Positions 1 to 6,958 of a stretch of DNA of 9,678 nt are shown piece after piece. The translations under genes and the position numbers were made by a program. Below the pieces are notes generated by a model. That model was given only the letters and a program-made list of their open reading frames with translations, ran no database searches and was not told the DNA's origin. The stretch is from Methylophilus sp. GTDB lineage: Bacteria; Pseudomonadota; Gammaproteobacteria; Burkholderiales; Methylophilaceae. The stretch lies in assembly GCA_027489475.1 (NCBI GenBank), contig JAIXZQ010000327.1, positions 1-9,678 on the forward strand, written 5' to 3'. Position 1 is the first letter of the stretch; every line of letters begins with the position of its first letter.

Positions 1-2068
1 CATCGTTCAGCGGTACTTGCAAGGCCAGTTTGAGTTCTCCGTTGCCGCTGGCTTTGAGGTCATCGGTAAATCCCATGGTCACTTCTTTAACCGGGCTGGT
101 GTTCACGAACTTAATGCCCTGGTCTAATGTGCCGCTGACTTGCGATTTGATATTAAGTATCGGCCAGTCGGCATCTAGACGCGGAATTTCTGCCTGTGCT
201 TGGGTAATGTGTTGGCCGACGGTGGTGCCGTTTTTTACGCTGATGTCCATGCGCTTGCCTTCAAACTTTAGCAACGCACTTAGATTTTGCACCAAGGGCC
301 AGCCCGTGCCGTATTCCAGCGTCGCTTGGTCGACCTGTGCAGTCACGCGGAACAGACCTAAAGAGGGGTCAGGTTGATGCGCGCTGTTCACAAACGGAAA
401 ATCGGCCACTCGCCCTTTGACGATGACTTCTCCATGTTTGACTAGACCGCTAAGCACAGAAGTATCCAGCCAATGCAATGTGGTTTCGCCCAGTATGGTG
501 GGATAGTAAAACGGCGCGTATTTGGCATCCGCATGCTCAATGTGGCTATTGAGTTGTATGGTGTCGCCATTGGCCGCACCTAATTGATAGTCCAACTCCG
601 TACGCAGGCGCAGATGTGGGTTGTTCAGTAGCAGGTTGCGCGCACTGATGAGGGTTTTTTGCCCGTTATGCCGCCAGCTCACTTCGCCTTGTAGTTGGTC
701 TATAGGCAGCGGCCAGCGCAAGATGCCGGCCAGTTCGATTTCAGCCGCACGTGTCTCTAACTCTACACTGCCTGCATTGGGCTCAACATTAAAGTGCCCC
801 GCCCATTGTTTGAGCCCAGGTAAGTGTTCATAGGCTTGTGTGTGCAAGCCATCAAAGTCAGCTTCGGCATAATAATCTTGCCATTGCTGGTGTTGAAAAT
901 GCCAGCGGCTTTTGAGTTGCCGCACATGGCCAGCCGGTGCGATTTGTTCTAAATAGGATCTGGCTGAATGTTCGGCAGGTAACCAGCGTGCCAGGAGTGG
1001 GCTATCGGTGACAGCCAGATGTTTGGCGGTCAGCCGTCCTTCATGACCCTGTGCATCCCATTGCAACTCTCCATTGACATCGTCGAGCAATAAGCCGGGC
1101 TGAATATCCGCCGAAAAGTGCGACAAACTGAGCAGATGCCTTTGCTCCACGCGTTGCCAGCGCACTTCGCCACGCGCTTGTTTTGCTACAAACGGCTCGC
1201 TGTAGCGTGGGGGCACGATGCTGAGCCCGCTTAATTGCAGTTGTGCAGCCAGTTGTTGCAACTGCAACTGTTCAAAACGCATGCTGGTCGTCAGCGCCCC
1301 TTTGCCGGCGGTCACTTGTACAGGTAAATCAAGCCAAGGGCTCCATGTGGCTAAATCGGTATCGGGTAACCGTAATGCAATTTCACCACGCCATTGCTCA
1401 GGCTTTGCCACATCGCTGCCAACCAAGGTGGCATCCAGCACGATGCGCTGTTGGGTGCCGGTAGAGACTAAGGTGTCTATGTGCACTGCGTGGCGATTTA
1501 ATAAGCGATGCCAAACCGGCATGTGAATATCGATATTGAGCTCTTTGAGTAGCAGGGGGGGCGCTTGTCTAAGTTCATCCAGCCAAGTCACTGTGGCTTG
1601 CGAGATGGTAATGCGACGTTGTGCCAGCAGCCAGTTGGCAAACGCGGGGTCGCCTTGTCCAGCCAAGGGGATGCCGGCTAAAAACAACTCACCTTGCGCA
1701 TTGCGGCGGATCACCAGCGTAGGTGCCTGAATATTCAGACTGACTAAGGTGGGTGAAAGCAGAAACACACTGCTCCAAGATAAGCGTGAGGTGACTTTAG
1801 GCAGGGCCAATGCGGCGCGCTTTTGTTGGTCAAACAAGGTAACATCGCCCAAGGTCACTTGCGGAGCCAGCCCCCGCCAGCGAATGGCAATATGGCCTAT
1901 GGTCACTTGCTGTTTTAGCGATTGCGTCAGCGTTTGCTCAATGCGGCCACGGTAGTCATCAATATGCGGAAACACATAGAGCTGGATCACTGCAGCCAGG
2001 CCAGAAATGACCACAAGCATACACAGCGAAAAAATGAGGAGCCAGCGTTTGAGTTTTTGCAAAGGCAT
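1..2068 (-). CDS. yhdP: YhdP family AsmA-like envelope protein, N-terminal part (runs off left edge)
   Basis: An uninterrupted minus-strand frame begins at ATG 2066-2068 (MPLQKLKRW) and stays open for 689 codons to the window edge, so the C-terminus is missing. Residues about 9-30 form one hydrophobic membrane anchor (WLLIFSLCMLVVISGLAAVI). What follows is long, beta-rich and periplasmic in character. Near residues 531-552 lies LHWLDTSVLSG, followed by GEVIVKGRVADFPF, the hallmark segment of the YhdP/DUF3971 family. Family knowledge: YhdP is an inner-membrane-anchored, AsmA-like bridge protein of about 1,250-1,300 residues implicated in moving phospholipid to the outer membrane. By that standard about half the protein is visible. 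The start has no good Shine-Dalgarno sequence (the upstream stretch is C/T-rich), but no better in-frame start is nearby and the anchor follows directly. It is divergent from the ABC-F gene. The family call is firm; the precise function is inferred from homologues. Confidence 0.9.
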   Translation of the reverse strand, partial: MPLQKLKRWLLIFSLCMLVVISGLAAVIQLYVFPHIDDYRGRIEQTLTQSLKQQVTIGHIAIRWRGLAPQVTLGDVTLFDQQKRAALALPKVTSRLSWSSVFLLSPTLVSLNIQAPTLVIRRNAQGELFLAGIPLAGQGDPAFANWLLAQRRITISQATVTWLDELRQAPPLLLKELNIDIHMPVWHRLLNRHAVHIDTLVSTGTQQRIVLDATLVGSDVAKPEQWRGEIALRLPDTDLATWSPWLDLPVQVTAGKGALTTSMRFEQLQLQQLAAQLQLSGLSIVPPRYSEPFVAKQARGEVRWQRVEQRHLLSLSHFSADIQPGLLLDDVNGELQWDAQGHEGRLTAKHLAVTDSPLLARWLPAEHSARSYLEQIAPAGHVRQLKSRWHFQHQQWQDYYAEADFDGLHTQAYEHLPGLKQWAGHFNVEPNAGSVELETRAAEIELAGILRWPLPIDQLQGEVSWRHNGQKTLISARNLLLNNPHLRLRTELDYQLGAANGDTIQLNSHIEHADAKYAPFYYPTILGETTLHWLDTSVLSGLVKHGEVIVKGRVADFPFVNSAHQPDPSLGLFRVTAQVDQATLEYGTGWPLVQNLSALLKFEGKRMDISVKNGTTVGQHITQAQAEIPRLDADWPILNIKSQVSGTLDQGIKFVNTSPVKEVTMGFTDDLKASGNGELKLALQVPLND

Positions 2069-2153
2069 ACAGTCGTGATGTGGGGGAGGAGACAAAGTTT
2101 AGCAACAACTATTTTACTCGAAACCCAGCGCAGGGGTCGGTGGCTATTGCGCC

Positions 2154-2176
2154 GCAGGCTGAATTATTCGGCCTGC
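2154..2176. promoter_or_regulatory. 23-bp near-perfect palindrome in the divergent yhdP/yheS intergenic region
   Basis: The arms GCAGGC (2154-2159) and GCCTGC (2171-2176) are perfect complements. Inside them GAAT (2161-2164) faces ATTC (2166-2169) around a central T, so only one pair and the centre break the symmetry. It lies in the 173 bp between two divergent starts and could be an operator. In RNA it could also fold as a hairpin. A -10-like TAAAAT lies 17 bp downstream at 2193-2198 toward yheS, without a good -35. On the minus strand TAAAAT at 2116-2111 could serve yhdP. Both promoter calls are weak. Confidence 0.35.
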
Positions 2177-2230
2177 ACGCATGGGTTTCGTTTAAAATGC
2201 CACTCTTTTGTTTGCCCACAGCGCATATCT

Positions 2231-2235
2231 AGGAG
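2231..2235 (+). promoter_or_regulatory. Ribosome binding site fixing the GTG start of yheS
   Basis: AGGAG lies 6 nt before GTG at 2242. This strong Shine-Dalgarno sequence supports the non-ATG start, and the resulting N-terminus (MIQCKQLTFSRAGRPL) matches the usual start of the family just ahead of the first ATP-binding domain. Confidence 0.8.
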
Positions 2236-2241
2236 TGGAAG

Positions 2242-4149
2242 GTGATTCAGTGTAAGCAACTGACTTTTTCGCGCGCAGGTCGGCCACTGGTCGAAGCAGC
2301 CAGTTTTCAGCTCCATCCCGGCCATCGTGTCGGCTTGACCGGAGCGAACGGTGCAGGCAAATCGTCTTTATTTGCCTTGTTGCGTGGCGACTTGTCTGCG
2401 GATGCCGGAACGCTCACTATGCCGCCCCATTGGGTCATCGCCCATGTTGCGCAAGAAACGCCCGCGCTGGAATGTAGCGCACTGACCTATACCTTGCAGG
2501 GCGATGAGGAACTTTGTCGTTTACAAGCATGCCTTGCATCCGCCCATGAGGGTAAAACGAGCGACGATCCGCTGGCGGTGGCGGAATGGCATCAACGCTT
2601 GTCAGAGATTGATGGCTACAGTGCAGAGGCACGTGCCAGTGCGTTGTTGGCTGGCTTGGGTTTTAGTCAGGCTGAATTAGCGCGACCCGTCAGCGCGTTT
2701 TCAGGCGGCTGGCGCATGCGGCTCAATCTTGCGCGTGCGCTGATGTGCCGTTCTGATTTATTGTTGCTGGATGAGCCAACCAACCATTTGGATATTGAGG
2801 CGGTGCTGTGGTTAGAAACTTGGCTCAACGCCTATCGAGGCACCTTGTTGCTGATTTCGCATGACCGCGAGTTTTTAGATAACACGGTCAACCATATTTT
2901 GCATATTGAGCAGCGCCAACTCACCTTGTATCGCGGCGGCTACAGCGATTTTGAGCGCCAGCGTGCCGAGCAACGCCAGTTGCAACAAGCCAGCTTTCAA
3001 AAGCAGCAACAGCAGATTGCACATTTGCAGCAGTATATCGACCGCTTTCGCGCCAAGGCGACCAAAGCCAGACAGGCACAAAGCCGAATCAAGGCGCTAG
3101 AACGCATGGAGCGTATCAGCGCAGCGCATGTTGATTCCCCGTTTAGCTTTAGCTTTAGGCCGCCGCTGAGTGCGCCTGATCCCTTGCTGGTGCTGGATAA
3201 GGCGGTACTCGGCTATGACGGAAAAGCCTTGCTTAAGTTAACGCACTTGGCGATACGTCCCGGCGAACGCATCGGGTTGCTTGGTAAAAACGGGGCGGGT
3301 AAGTCCACCTTGATTAAGACTTTGGCCGAATCGGAGACGTTGTTATCCGGCGAACGTTTAGAAGGCAAAGACTGCAAGATTGGCTATTTTGCGCAGCACC
3401 AGCTCGAACAATTAGATGCTGAAGCATCGCCCTTATTGCATTTGCAACGCCTAGACCCCGCGGCACGCGAGCAAGAGTTGCTGGATTTTTTGGGTGGCTT
3501 TGATTTTAGGGGGGAGATGGCTAAAACCGCCTGTGCTGCGTTTTCGGGCGGCGAAAAGTCACGACTGGCGTTGGCCATGCTGATATGGCAGCGGCCCAAC
3601 CTGATTTTGCTCGATGAGCCGACCAACCACTTGGATATTGAGATGCGCCATGCATTGTCACTGGCCTTGCAAGGCTATGAGGGGGGCATGGTCATGGTGT
3701 CGCACGACCGTACCTTGTTGGCCACCTGCTGCGAGCAGTTTATTCGCGTGGCCGATAGACGGGCACGACCATTTGACGGCGATTTGGAGGACTACACGCG
3801 GAGTCTCGGGCAGCGCGAAGCCACAGATATCACTAGCGCCGCGGCCACCCCCGCCAAAGTGACTGACTATCATCAGCAAAAGGCCGAACGACAGGCGCGT
3901 TTGCAGGCCAGACGGCCGTTACTAAAGCGAATTTCGCAACTTGAAGCCTTATTAACGAAACTTGAACAAGAAAAACAAGTCTTTGAACAGAAGCTGGCAG
4001 ACAATAGTTTGTATCTGCCTGAACAACGTGCCACATTGCAAAGCGTATTGATGGCACAAGCGACGCAGCAAAAACAGCTTGATGAGGTGGAATTAGAGTG
4101 GTTGCAACTGCAAGAAGAACTTGCCGCCTTGCCAGAGGGAGATGACTGA
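2242..4149 (+). CDS. yheS: ABC-F family ATPase, YheS type
   Basis: This 635-residue soluble protein has two ATP-binding cassettes and no membrane segments, as expected for ABC-F proteins, which act on the ribosome rather than in transport. Cassette 1 has Walker A GANGAGKS (34-41), signature FSGGWRMRLNLARAL (from 153) and Walker B LLLDEPTNHLD (about 174-184). The linker at about 235-305 is charged and helical and includes YIDRFRAKATKARQAQSRIK, typical of the inter-cassette arm that reaches toward the ribosomal P/E-site tRNA. Cassette 2 has GKNGAGKST (348-356), FSGGEKSRLAL (from 434) and LILLDEPTNHLD (454-465). A C-terminal Gln/Glu/Leu-rich coiled coil spans about 545-632. Length and wording closely resemble E. 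coli YheS (about 637 residues; recalled, not aligned), including ERM-ISAAHVDSPFSFSFR in the linker. Its exact cellular role is not settled in the family. Uup is the main alternative paralogue, but the linker and C-terminus fit YheS better. Confidence 0.93.
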   Translation: MIQCKQLTFSRAGRPLVEAASFQLHPGHRVGLTGANGAGKSSLFALLRGDLSADAGTLTMPPHWVIAHVAQETPALECSALTYTLQGDEELCRLQACLASAHEGKTSDDPLAVAEWHQRLSEIDGYSAEARASALLAGLGFSQAELARPVSAFSGGWRMRLNLARALMCRSDLLLLDEPTNHLDIEAVLWLETWLNAYRGTLLLISHDREFLDNTVNHILHIEQRQLTLYRGGYSDFERQRAEQRQLQQASFQKQQQQIAHLQQYIDRFRAKATKARQAQSRIKALERMERISAAHVDSPFSFSFRPPLSAPDPLLVLDKAVLGYDGKALLKLTHLAIRPGERIGLLGKNGAGKSTLIKTLAESETLLSGERLEGKDCKIGYFAQHQLEQLDAEASPLLHLQRLDPAAREQELLDFLGGFDFRGEMAKTACAAFSGGEKSRLALAMLIWQRPNLILLDEPTNHLDIEMRHALSLALQGYEGGMVMVSHDRTLLATCCEQFIRVADRRARPFDGDLEDYTRSLGQREATDITSAAATPAKVTDYHQQKAERQARLQARRPLLKRISQLEALLTKLEQEKQVFEQKLADNSLYLPEQRATLQSVLMAQATQQKQLDEVELEWLQLQEELAALPEGDD

Positions 4150-4181
4150 GGCGGGCATCGTTGAATGCACAGCCTCATTTA
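4147..4181 (+). terminator. Probable weak intrinsic terminator after yheS
   Basis: Starting at the yheS stop codon, TGAGGC (4147-4152) pairs with GCCTCA (4172-4177). Inside, GCAT (4155-4158) pairs with ATGC (4165-4168) around a 6-nt loop, with a small internal bulge between. TTTATT follows. The short U-tract makes this a modest terminator, so some read-through into the next gene is plausible. Confidence 0.5.
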
Positions 4182-4221
4182 TTAAGCGATGAAAACAGAC
4201 AATTAAAAATAAAGGACTGCG

Positions 4222-4800
4222 ATGCAAATGACTTATGAACAACGGCTAAAGCTACTTTACCAACTGTGTCAGACCACGGCGTCTGGCCAGCAGGCAACAC
4301 TGGATGAAGCCAGTGCCGCTGCTGCGTTAGAAGACACAGATCTAGAAGAAGCGACCCATTATTTAGCCAGTTTGCTGACCTTTCAGGCGATTCAGTCGGC
4401 AGGACGACATCCCGCTGATGAGCTGCAAAGTGATTTTGATATGTTGGGTGTGTATCAATGTTTTGCATTGTTAATCTATGCATTTTTGTGGATGCCCCTG
4501 ACACAATCTGGGCAAACACCCGACTACGCCAGAGCGCAGGTGACCATTGCTAAAACACTGTTTGACGGCCTGGCGCCTGAGTTGCTGGCCGAGCTGATAG
4601 AATCTGGCCGACATAAGTTTCAGTTGATTGCAGAGGCCGAGGCTGAGCATTGGCAAACTTATCGTGAAAACCTCGATAAGGTCACGATTAGCTATATGAT
4701 TGCGCGCACTGATGATGACAGTCCGCATGATGCGGAAGAGGTTGTGCCATTGTTTGCTCAGTTGCTTAGCCAATTATGTGAAGCATTTACGGCCGATTAA
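4222..4800 (+). CDS. Uncharacterised acidic, alpha-helical protein (192 residues)
   Basis: I do not recognise this family. The frame is supported by AAGGA at 4212-4216, 5 nt before ATG 4222. A second ATG at 4228 is possible but less well spaced. The protein is Leu/Ala/Glu/Gln-rich with few glycines, strongly acidic, and predicted by eye to be mostly helical. It has no signal peptide. One more hydrophobic stretch (residues about 73-93, MLGVYQCFALLIYAFLWMPL) could be a buried helix or a marginal membrane segment. The rest (DEASAAAALEDTDLEEATHYLASLL near the start, ELLAELIESGRHKFQLIAEAEAEHWQ later) is soluble-like and amphipathic. It sits 72 bp after yheS, behind a weak terminator, and is followed by its own inverted repeat, so it may be a single-gene unit or be fed by read-through. 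No function can be assigned from sequence. Coding status is likely because of the good ribosome binding site and uninterrupted frame. Confidence 0.82.
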   Translation: MQMTYEQRLKLLYQLCQTTASGQQATLDEASAAAALEDTDLEEATHYLASLLTFQAIQSAGRHPADELQSDFDMLGVYQCFALLIYAFLWMPLTQSGQTPDYARAQVTIAKTLFDGLAPELLAELIESGRHKFQLIAEAEAEHWQTYRENLDKVTISYMIARTDDDSPHDAEEVVPLFAQLLSQLCEAFTAD

Positions 4801-4816
4801 CCTGACTGAATCGGCC
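4791..4816 (+). other. Inverted repeat spanning the stop codon of the 192-residue gene
   Basis: GGCCGATT (4791-4798) and AATCGGCC (4809-4816) are perfect 8-bp complements with a 10-nt loop, and the left arm includes part of the stop codon. There is no T-run after it, so it is not a classical intrinsic terminator. It could act as an mRNA 3'-end stabiliser or a factor-assisted terminator. Confidence 0.5.
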
Positions 4817-4840
4817 ATGCAAACACATGTGGTGTGCATG
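4816..4840. repeat. Second inverted repeat with nested palindrome, 25 bp
   Basis: CATGCA (4816-4821) faces TGCATG (4835-4840), and a perfect 8-bp palindrome CACATGTG (4824-4831) is nested between them. It begins where the previous inverted repeat ends. There is no following T-run. Its function is unknown; a hairpin or a protein-binding site are both possible. Confidence 0.35.
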
Positions 4841-4861
4841 CAGTGGCTTTCAAAGATTAAA

Positions 4862-4875
4862 TTGCGTTAACGCAA
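4862..4875. promoter_or_regulatory. Perfect 14-bp palindrome upstream of the response regulator, candidate operator
   Basis: TTGCGTTAACGCAA reads identically on both strands and is centred on GTTAAC. A -10-like TAAAAT occurs at 4899-4904 with no good -35 (ACTATA at 17-bp spacing). With a start near 4911 the palindrome would be centred about 42 bp upstream, a typical activator position. The regulator is unknown. That promoter would give a leader of roughly 90 nt. A second -10-like TATAAA lies at 4963-4968. Confidence 0.4.
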
Positions 4876-4990
4876 ACTATACATCTTGAAAACTTGAGTA
4901 AAATAGCCTTGTTTACGCTTGTTAATCTATTTGATAGTTCGATAAGATTCTGAGGCAAAATGTATAAACGCTTTTAAGTGAAATCGTTTT

Positions 4991-4996
4991 AAGGGA
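4991..4996 (+). promoter_or_regulatory. Ribosome binding site of the response regulator gene
   Basis: AAGGGA lies 5 nt before ATG 5002 and fixes the start. The context GGGAACCC plus one base plus ATG is the same as that in front of the porin gene at 8693-8704. Confidence 0.75.
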
Positions 4997-5001
4997 ACCC
5001 G

Positions 5002-5682
5002 ATGAGCAAGTTACTGTTGATTGATGATGATGTTGAACTCGCCAACATGCTGAAAGATTTTCTGACGCAAGAGGGCTATACCGTCACCACCGCCCATGAT
5101 GGTTTGACTGGCGAACAGTATGTGTTAGCGGGCAAATTTGATCTGGCCATTATGGATGTGATGATGCCGGGTCAAGATGGCATACAAACCCTGAAAAATG
5201 TGCGTCAACACTCGGATATTCCAGTGCTGATGCTGACTGCGAAAGATGATAATGAAGCGCGTATTGAAGGCCTAGAGGCGGGGGCGGATGACTTTGTGCA
5301 AAAGCCCTGTCTGCCGCGTGAATTGGTCGCCCGCGTGCGTGCCATTTTACGCCGTCATCCCAGCGAGAGCCCCAAAGGCAATGACATTGTGGTGGGGCAA
5401 TTAGTGGTTTCTAGCGAGCGTCGCAAAGTATTTTGGGCGGATAAGCCGATTGTATTTACCAGCACCGAGTTTAGTTTGATTGAAATTTTGGCAAAACATG
5501 CTGGCACCATAGTCAGCAAAGAAGACTTGTCTATTAAAGCCCTGGGTCGGCCACTGGTTAAATATGACCGCAGCATTGATGTGCATCTCAGCAGCATACG
5601 CCAAAAAATTGCAGATGCCTCTGGCGGCGTCAATGTGATTCAGACCATTTATCGGGTTGGGTATCAGCTGGTGCGCGAGTAA
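5002..5682 (+). CDS. OmpR/PhoB-class response regulator, CpxR-like
   Basis: This 226-residue regulator has an N-terminal receiver domain (about 1-118) with the acidic pocket D8-D10, phospho-acceptor D52 in IMDVMMPG, T79 in VLMLTAKD and K101 in QKPC. A C-terminal winged-helix DNA-binding domain follows (about 130-225), ending in the usual IQTIYRVGYQLV. The wording resembles E. coli CpxR, especially the stretch LGRPLVKYDRSIDVHLSSIRQKI and the N-terminus. Expected role: phosphorylated by the adjacent kinase, it binds DNA and adjusts envelope-related genes. After K101-P102 there is Cys where OmpR-class proteins usually have Phe. The gene is followed 21 bp later by the kinase gene, so they form one operon. 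It is not the PhoB that would bind the PHO box elsewhere in the window. True orthology to CpxR would need a phylogeny, so no symbol is given. Confidence 0.9.
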   Translation: MSKLLLIDDDVELANMLKDFLTQEGYTVTTAHDGLTGEQYVLAGKFDLAIMDVMMPGQDGIQTLKNVRQHSDIPVLMLTAKDDNEARIEGLEAGADDFVQKPCLPRELVARVRAILRRHPSESPKGNDIVVGQLVVSSERRKVFWADKPIVFTSTEFSLIEILAKHAGTIVSKEDLSIKALGRPLVKYDRSIDVHLSSIRQKIADASGGVNVIQTIYRVGYQLVRE

Positions 5683-5703
5683 GCGCCTGCCGATACGTTG
5701 GCG

Positions 5704-6906
5704 ATGGGGCGCCTGTTTTGGAAGTTATTTGCAGCGCTTTTTGTAGCCTTTTTTTCGACAGGCGTGTTGGTCGGCAGTGTGGTGGCCTGGCAGCACAGCC
5801 TGCCACACTGGATCGAAGCCTCCTATGATGCTGCGCACACCTCAGATGTATGTGCAACGCCGCCTTGTGCACCAGTAGTTTCCCCCGCTGAGTCTCAGTC
5901 AACCCCATCTCCAGCATTGACCTCTGGCGAAAGGCCATCCGCCGCCTCGCCGACAGCAGGCTTTTTATTTTGGTCCTTGTCGCCTCAGGTATACAGCCTG
6001 ATTTTTGCATTAAGTAGTTTATTTGCAGGCTTGTTTGCTTGGGCAATCTCTCAGCCCGTGCGGTTGATGTTAGGCCATTTAAAGTCGGCTGCTGAAACCA
6101 CTGTCGTCACTCCAGTACGCCCCATGCTTTCGCCCAGCCACGCCGAATTTACTGAACTCGGTGAGGCTTACGATGCGATTGCTTTACGCTTGCAAAACAT
6201 GGTCAAAAGCCAGTCTAAGATGTTGCACCATGTATCGCACGAGTTGCGTTCACCGTTGGCCCGCATCCAAATGGCAGTTGGCTTGTTGATGCAAAACCCG
6301 AAAAAATTACCCACTGCCATTGAGCGTATCGAACTTGAAGCTTTGCGCATGGATCGCATGATTGCCGAGTTGCTGGAGATTTTTCGCTTTGAATCTGGCA
6401 TGCAAGCGCTGCAAATGACAGCGGTCAACTTGAATAGCCTGCTGTCAGTGATAGTCAGTGATAGTCAGTTTGAACGCGAGGAGGCAAAGCTTCAGCTTCA
6501 TCTGCCTGAGTCCAGCATCTGGGTCAATGGTCAAAGCGAGTTGCTGCAACGGGCCATTGAAAACGTGGTCAGAAATGCGCTGAAGTATGGCCCACAAAGC
6601 GGTTGGGTAAACATCCGTCTGCATCAGAATGAACAGACTGCCGAAGCTGTGTTGGAAATAGAGGATGAGGGCAAAGGGGTGCCCGATCACGAGTTGGAAC
6701 ATATCTTTAAGCCGTTTGTGCGCGGTAGTCATACCGCCATGATAGAGGGTCACGGCATTGGTCTGGCACTGACTAAACAGATGATTGAAGCGCATGGCGG
6801 ATTTATTCAGGCAGTTAATCTGCACCCCGTAGGCTTTATGGTGCGTATTCATCTGCCTTTATGCCCTTCAACGCCAGACAGCAGCACCGCCGACAATCAA
6901 GCTTAA
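5704..6906 (+). CDS. Membrane sensor histidine kinase, CpxA-like, with short periplasmic segment
   Basis: Taken from ATG 5704 the protein has 400 residues. A TTG six bases earlier (5698) would add two residues; neither start has a good ribosome binding site. TM1 spans about 8-28 and TM2 about 96-115, with only some 60 residues between them in the periplasm: a Cys pair (C50, C55), then a Pro/Ser/Ala/Thr-rich stretch (56-85). A HAMP-like linker (about 116-168) leads to the dimerisation helix with phospho-acceptor H179 in HVSHELRSPLARI. The ATP-binding domain has the N box (ENVVRNALKYG, N287 and N291), D321 in EDEGKGVP, an F box near FKPFVRG and the G2 box GHGIGLAL (349-354). All catalytic motifs are intact. 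E. coli CpxA has about 457 residues; the difference is mainly the periplasmic domain. It presumably phosphorylates the regulator encoded just upstream. The signal is unknown. Confidence 0.9.
   Translation: MGRLFWKLFAALFVAFFSTGVLVGSVVAWQHSLPHWIEASYDAAHTSDVCATPPCAPVVSPAESQSTPSPALTSGERPSAASPTAGFLFWSLSPQVYSLIFALSSLFAGLFAWAISQPVRLMLGHLKSAAETTVVTPVRPMLSPSHAEFTELGEAYDAIALRLQNMVKSQSKMLHHVSHELRSPLARIQMAVGLLMQNPKKLPTAIERIELEALRMDRMIAELLEIFRFESGMQALQMTAVNLNSLLSVIVSDSQFEREEAKLQLHLPESSIWVNGQSELLQRAIENVVRNALKYGPQSGWVNIRLHQNEQTAEAVLEIEDEGKGVPDHELEHIFKPFVRGSHTAMIEGHGIGLALTKQMIEAHGGFIQAVNLHPVGFMVRIHLPLCPSTPDSSTADNQA
6444..6469 (+). repeat. Short tandem repeat of a 10-bp unit within the kinase gene
   Basis: The unit GTCAGTGATA occurs twice in a row (6444-6453, 6454-6463) and is followed by a partial third copy GTCAGT (6464-6469). 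It encodes part of SVIVSDSQF, between the dimerisation helices and the ATP-binding domain. Because 10 is not a multiple of 3, gain or loss of a unit would shift the frame. Confidence 0.7.
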
Positions 6907-6918
6907 CAATGCTAAAAT
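6890..6918 (+). promoter_or_regulatory. Candidate sigma-70 promoter of lysS with extended -10
   Basis: CCGACA (6890-6895) is followed after 17 bp by TAAAAT (6913-6918), which is preceded by TG at 6910-6911, giving an extended -10. The -35 lies inside the 3' end of the kinase gene. Transcription would start near 6925, leaving a leader of roughly 34 nt. CTAAAA (6912-6917) and TTTTAG (6925-6930) form a 6-bp inverted repeat around the -10. Confidence 0.5.
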
Positions 6919-6958
6919 ACGCAGTTTTAGAGTTTAGACACCGCTCTCCGGATTTTTT

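Noticed and set aside
30..2245. Several plus-strand open frames of about 64-115 codons across the left end
   Set aside because: They lie antisense to the continuous YhdP-like frame, have cysteine/serine/arginine-rich compositions typical of shadow frames, lack ribosome binding sites, and overlap each other.
4801..5001. Riboswitch or small RNA gene in the intergenic region before the response regulator
   Set aside because: I see palindromes and promoter-like hexamers but no recognisable riboswitch core and no hairpin with T-tract that would end a small RNA.
5698..5703. TTG at 5698 as the kinase start
   Set aside because: ATG 5704 in the same frame is the commoner codon and gives MGRLFWKLF ahead of TM1. 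Neither has a clear ribosome binding site, so this is a preference and not a proof.
5002..6906. The two-component pair as PhoB/PhoR controlling the neighbouring PHO box
   Set aside because: The regulator's DNA-binding domain and the kinase's H-box region resemble CpxR/CpxA more than PhoB/PhoR, and the kinase lacks the PAS domain expected in PhoR.
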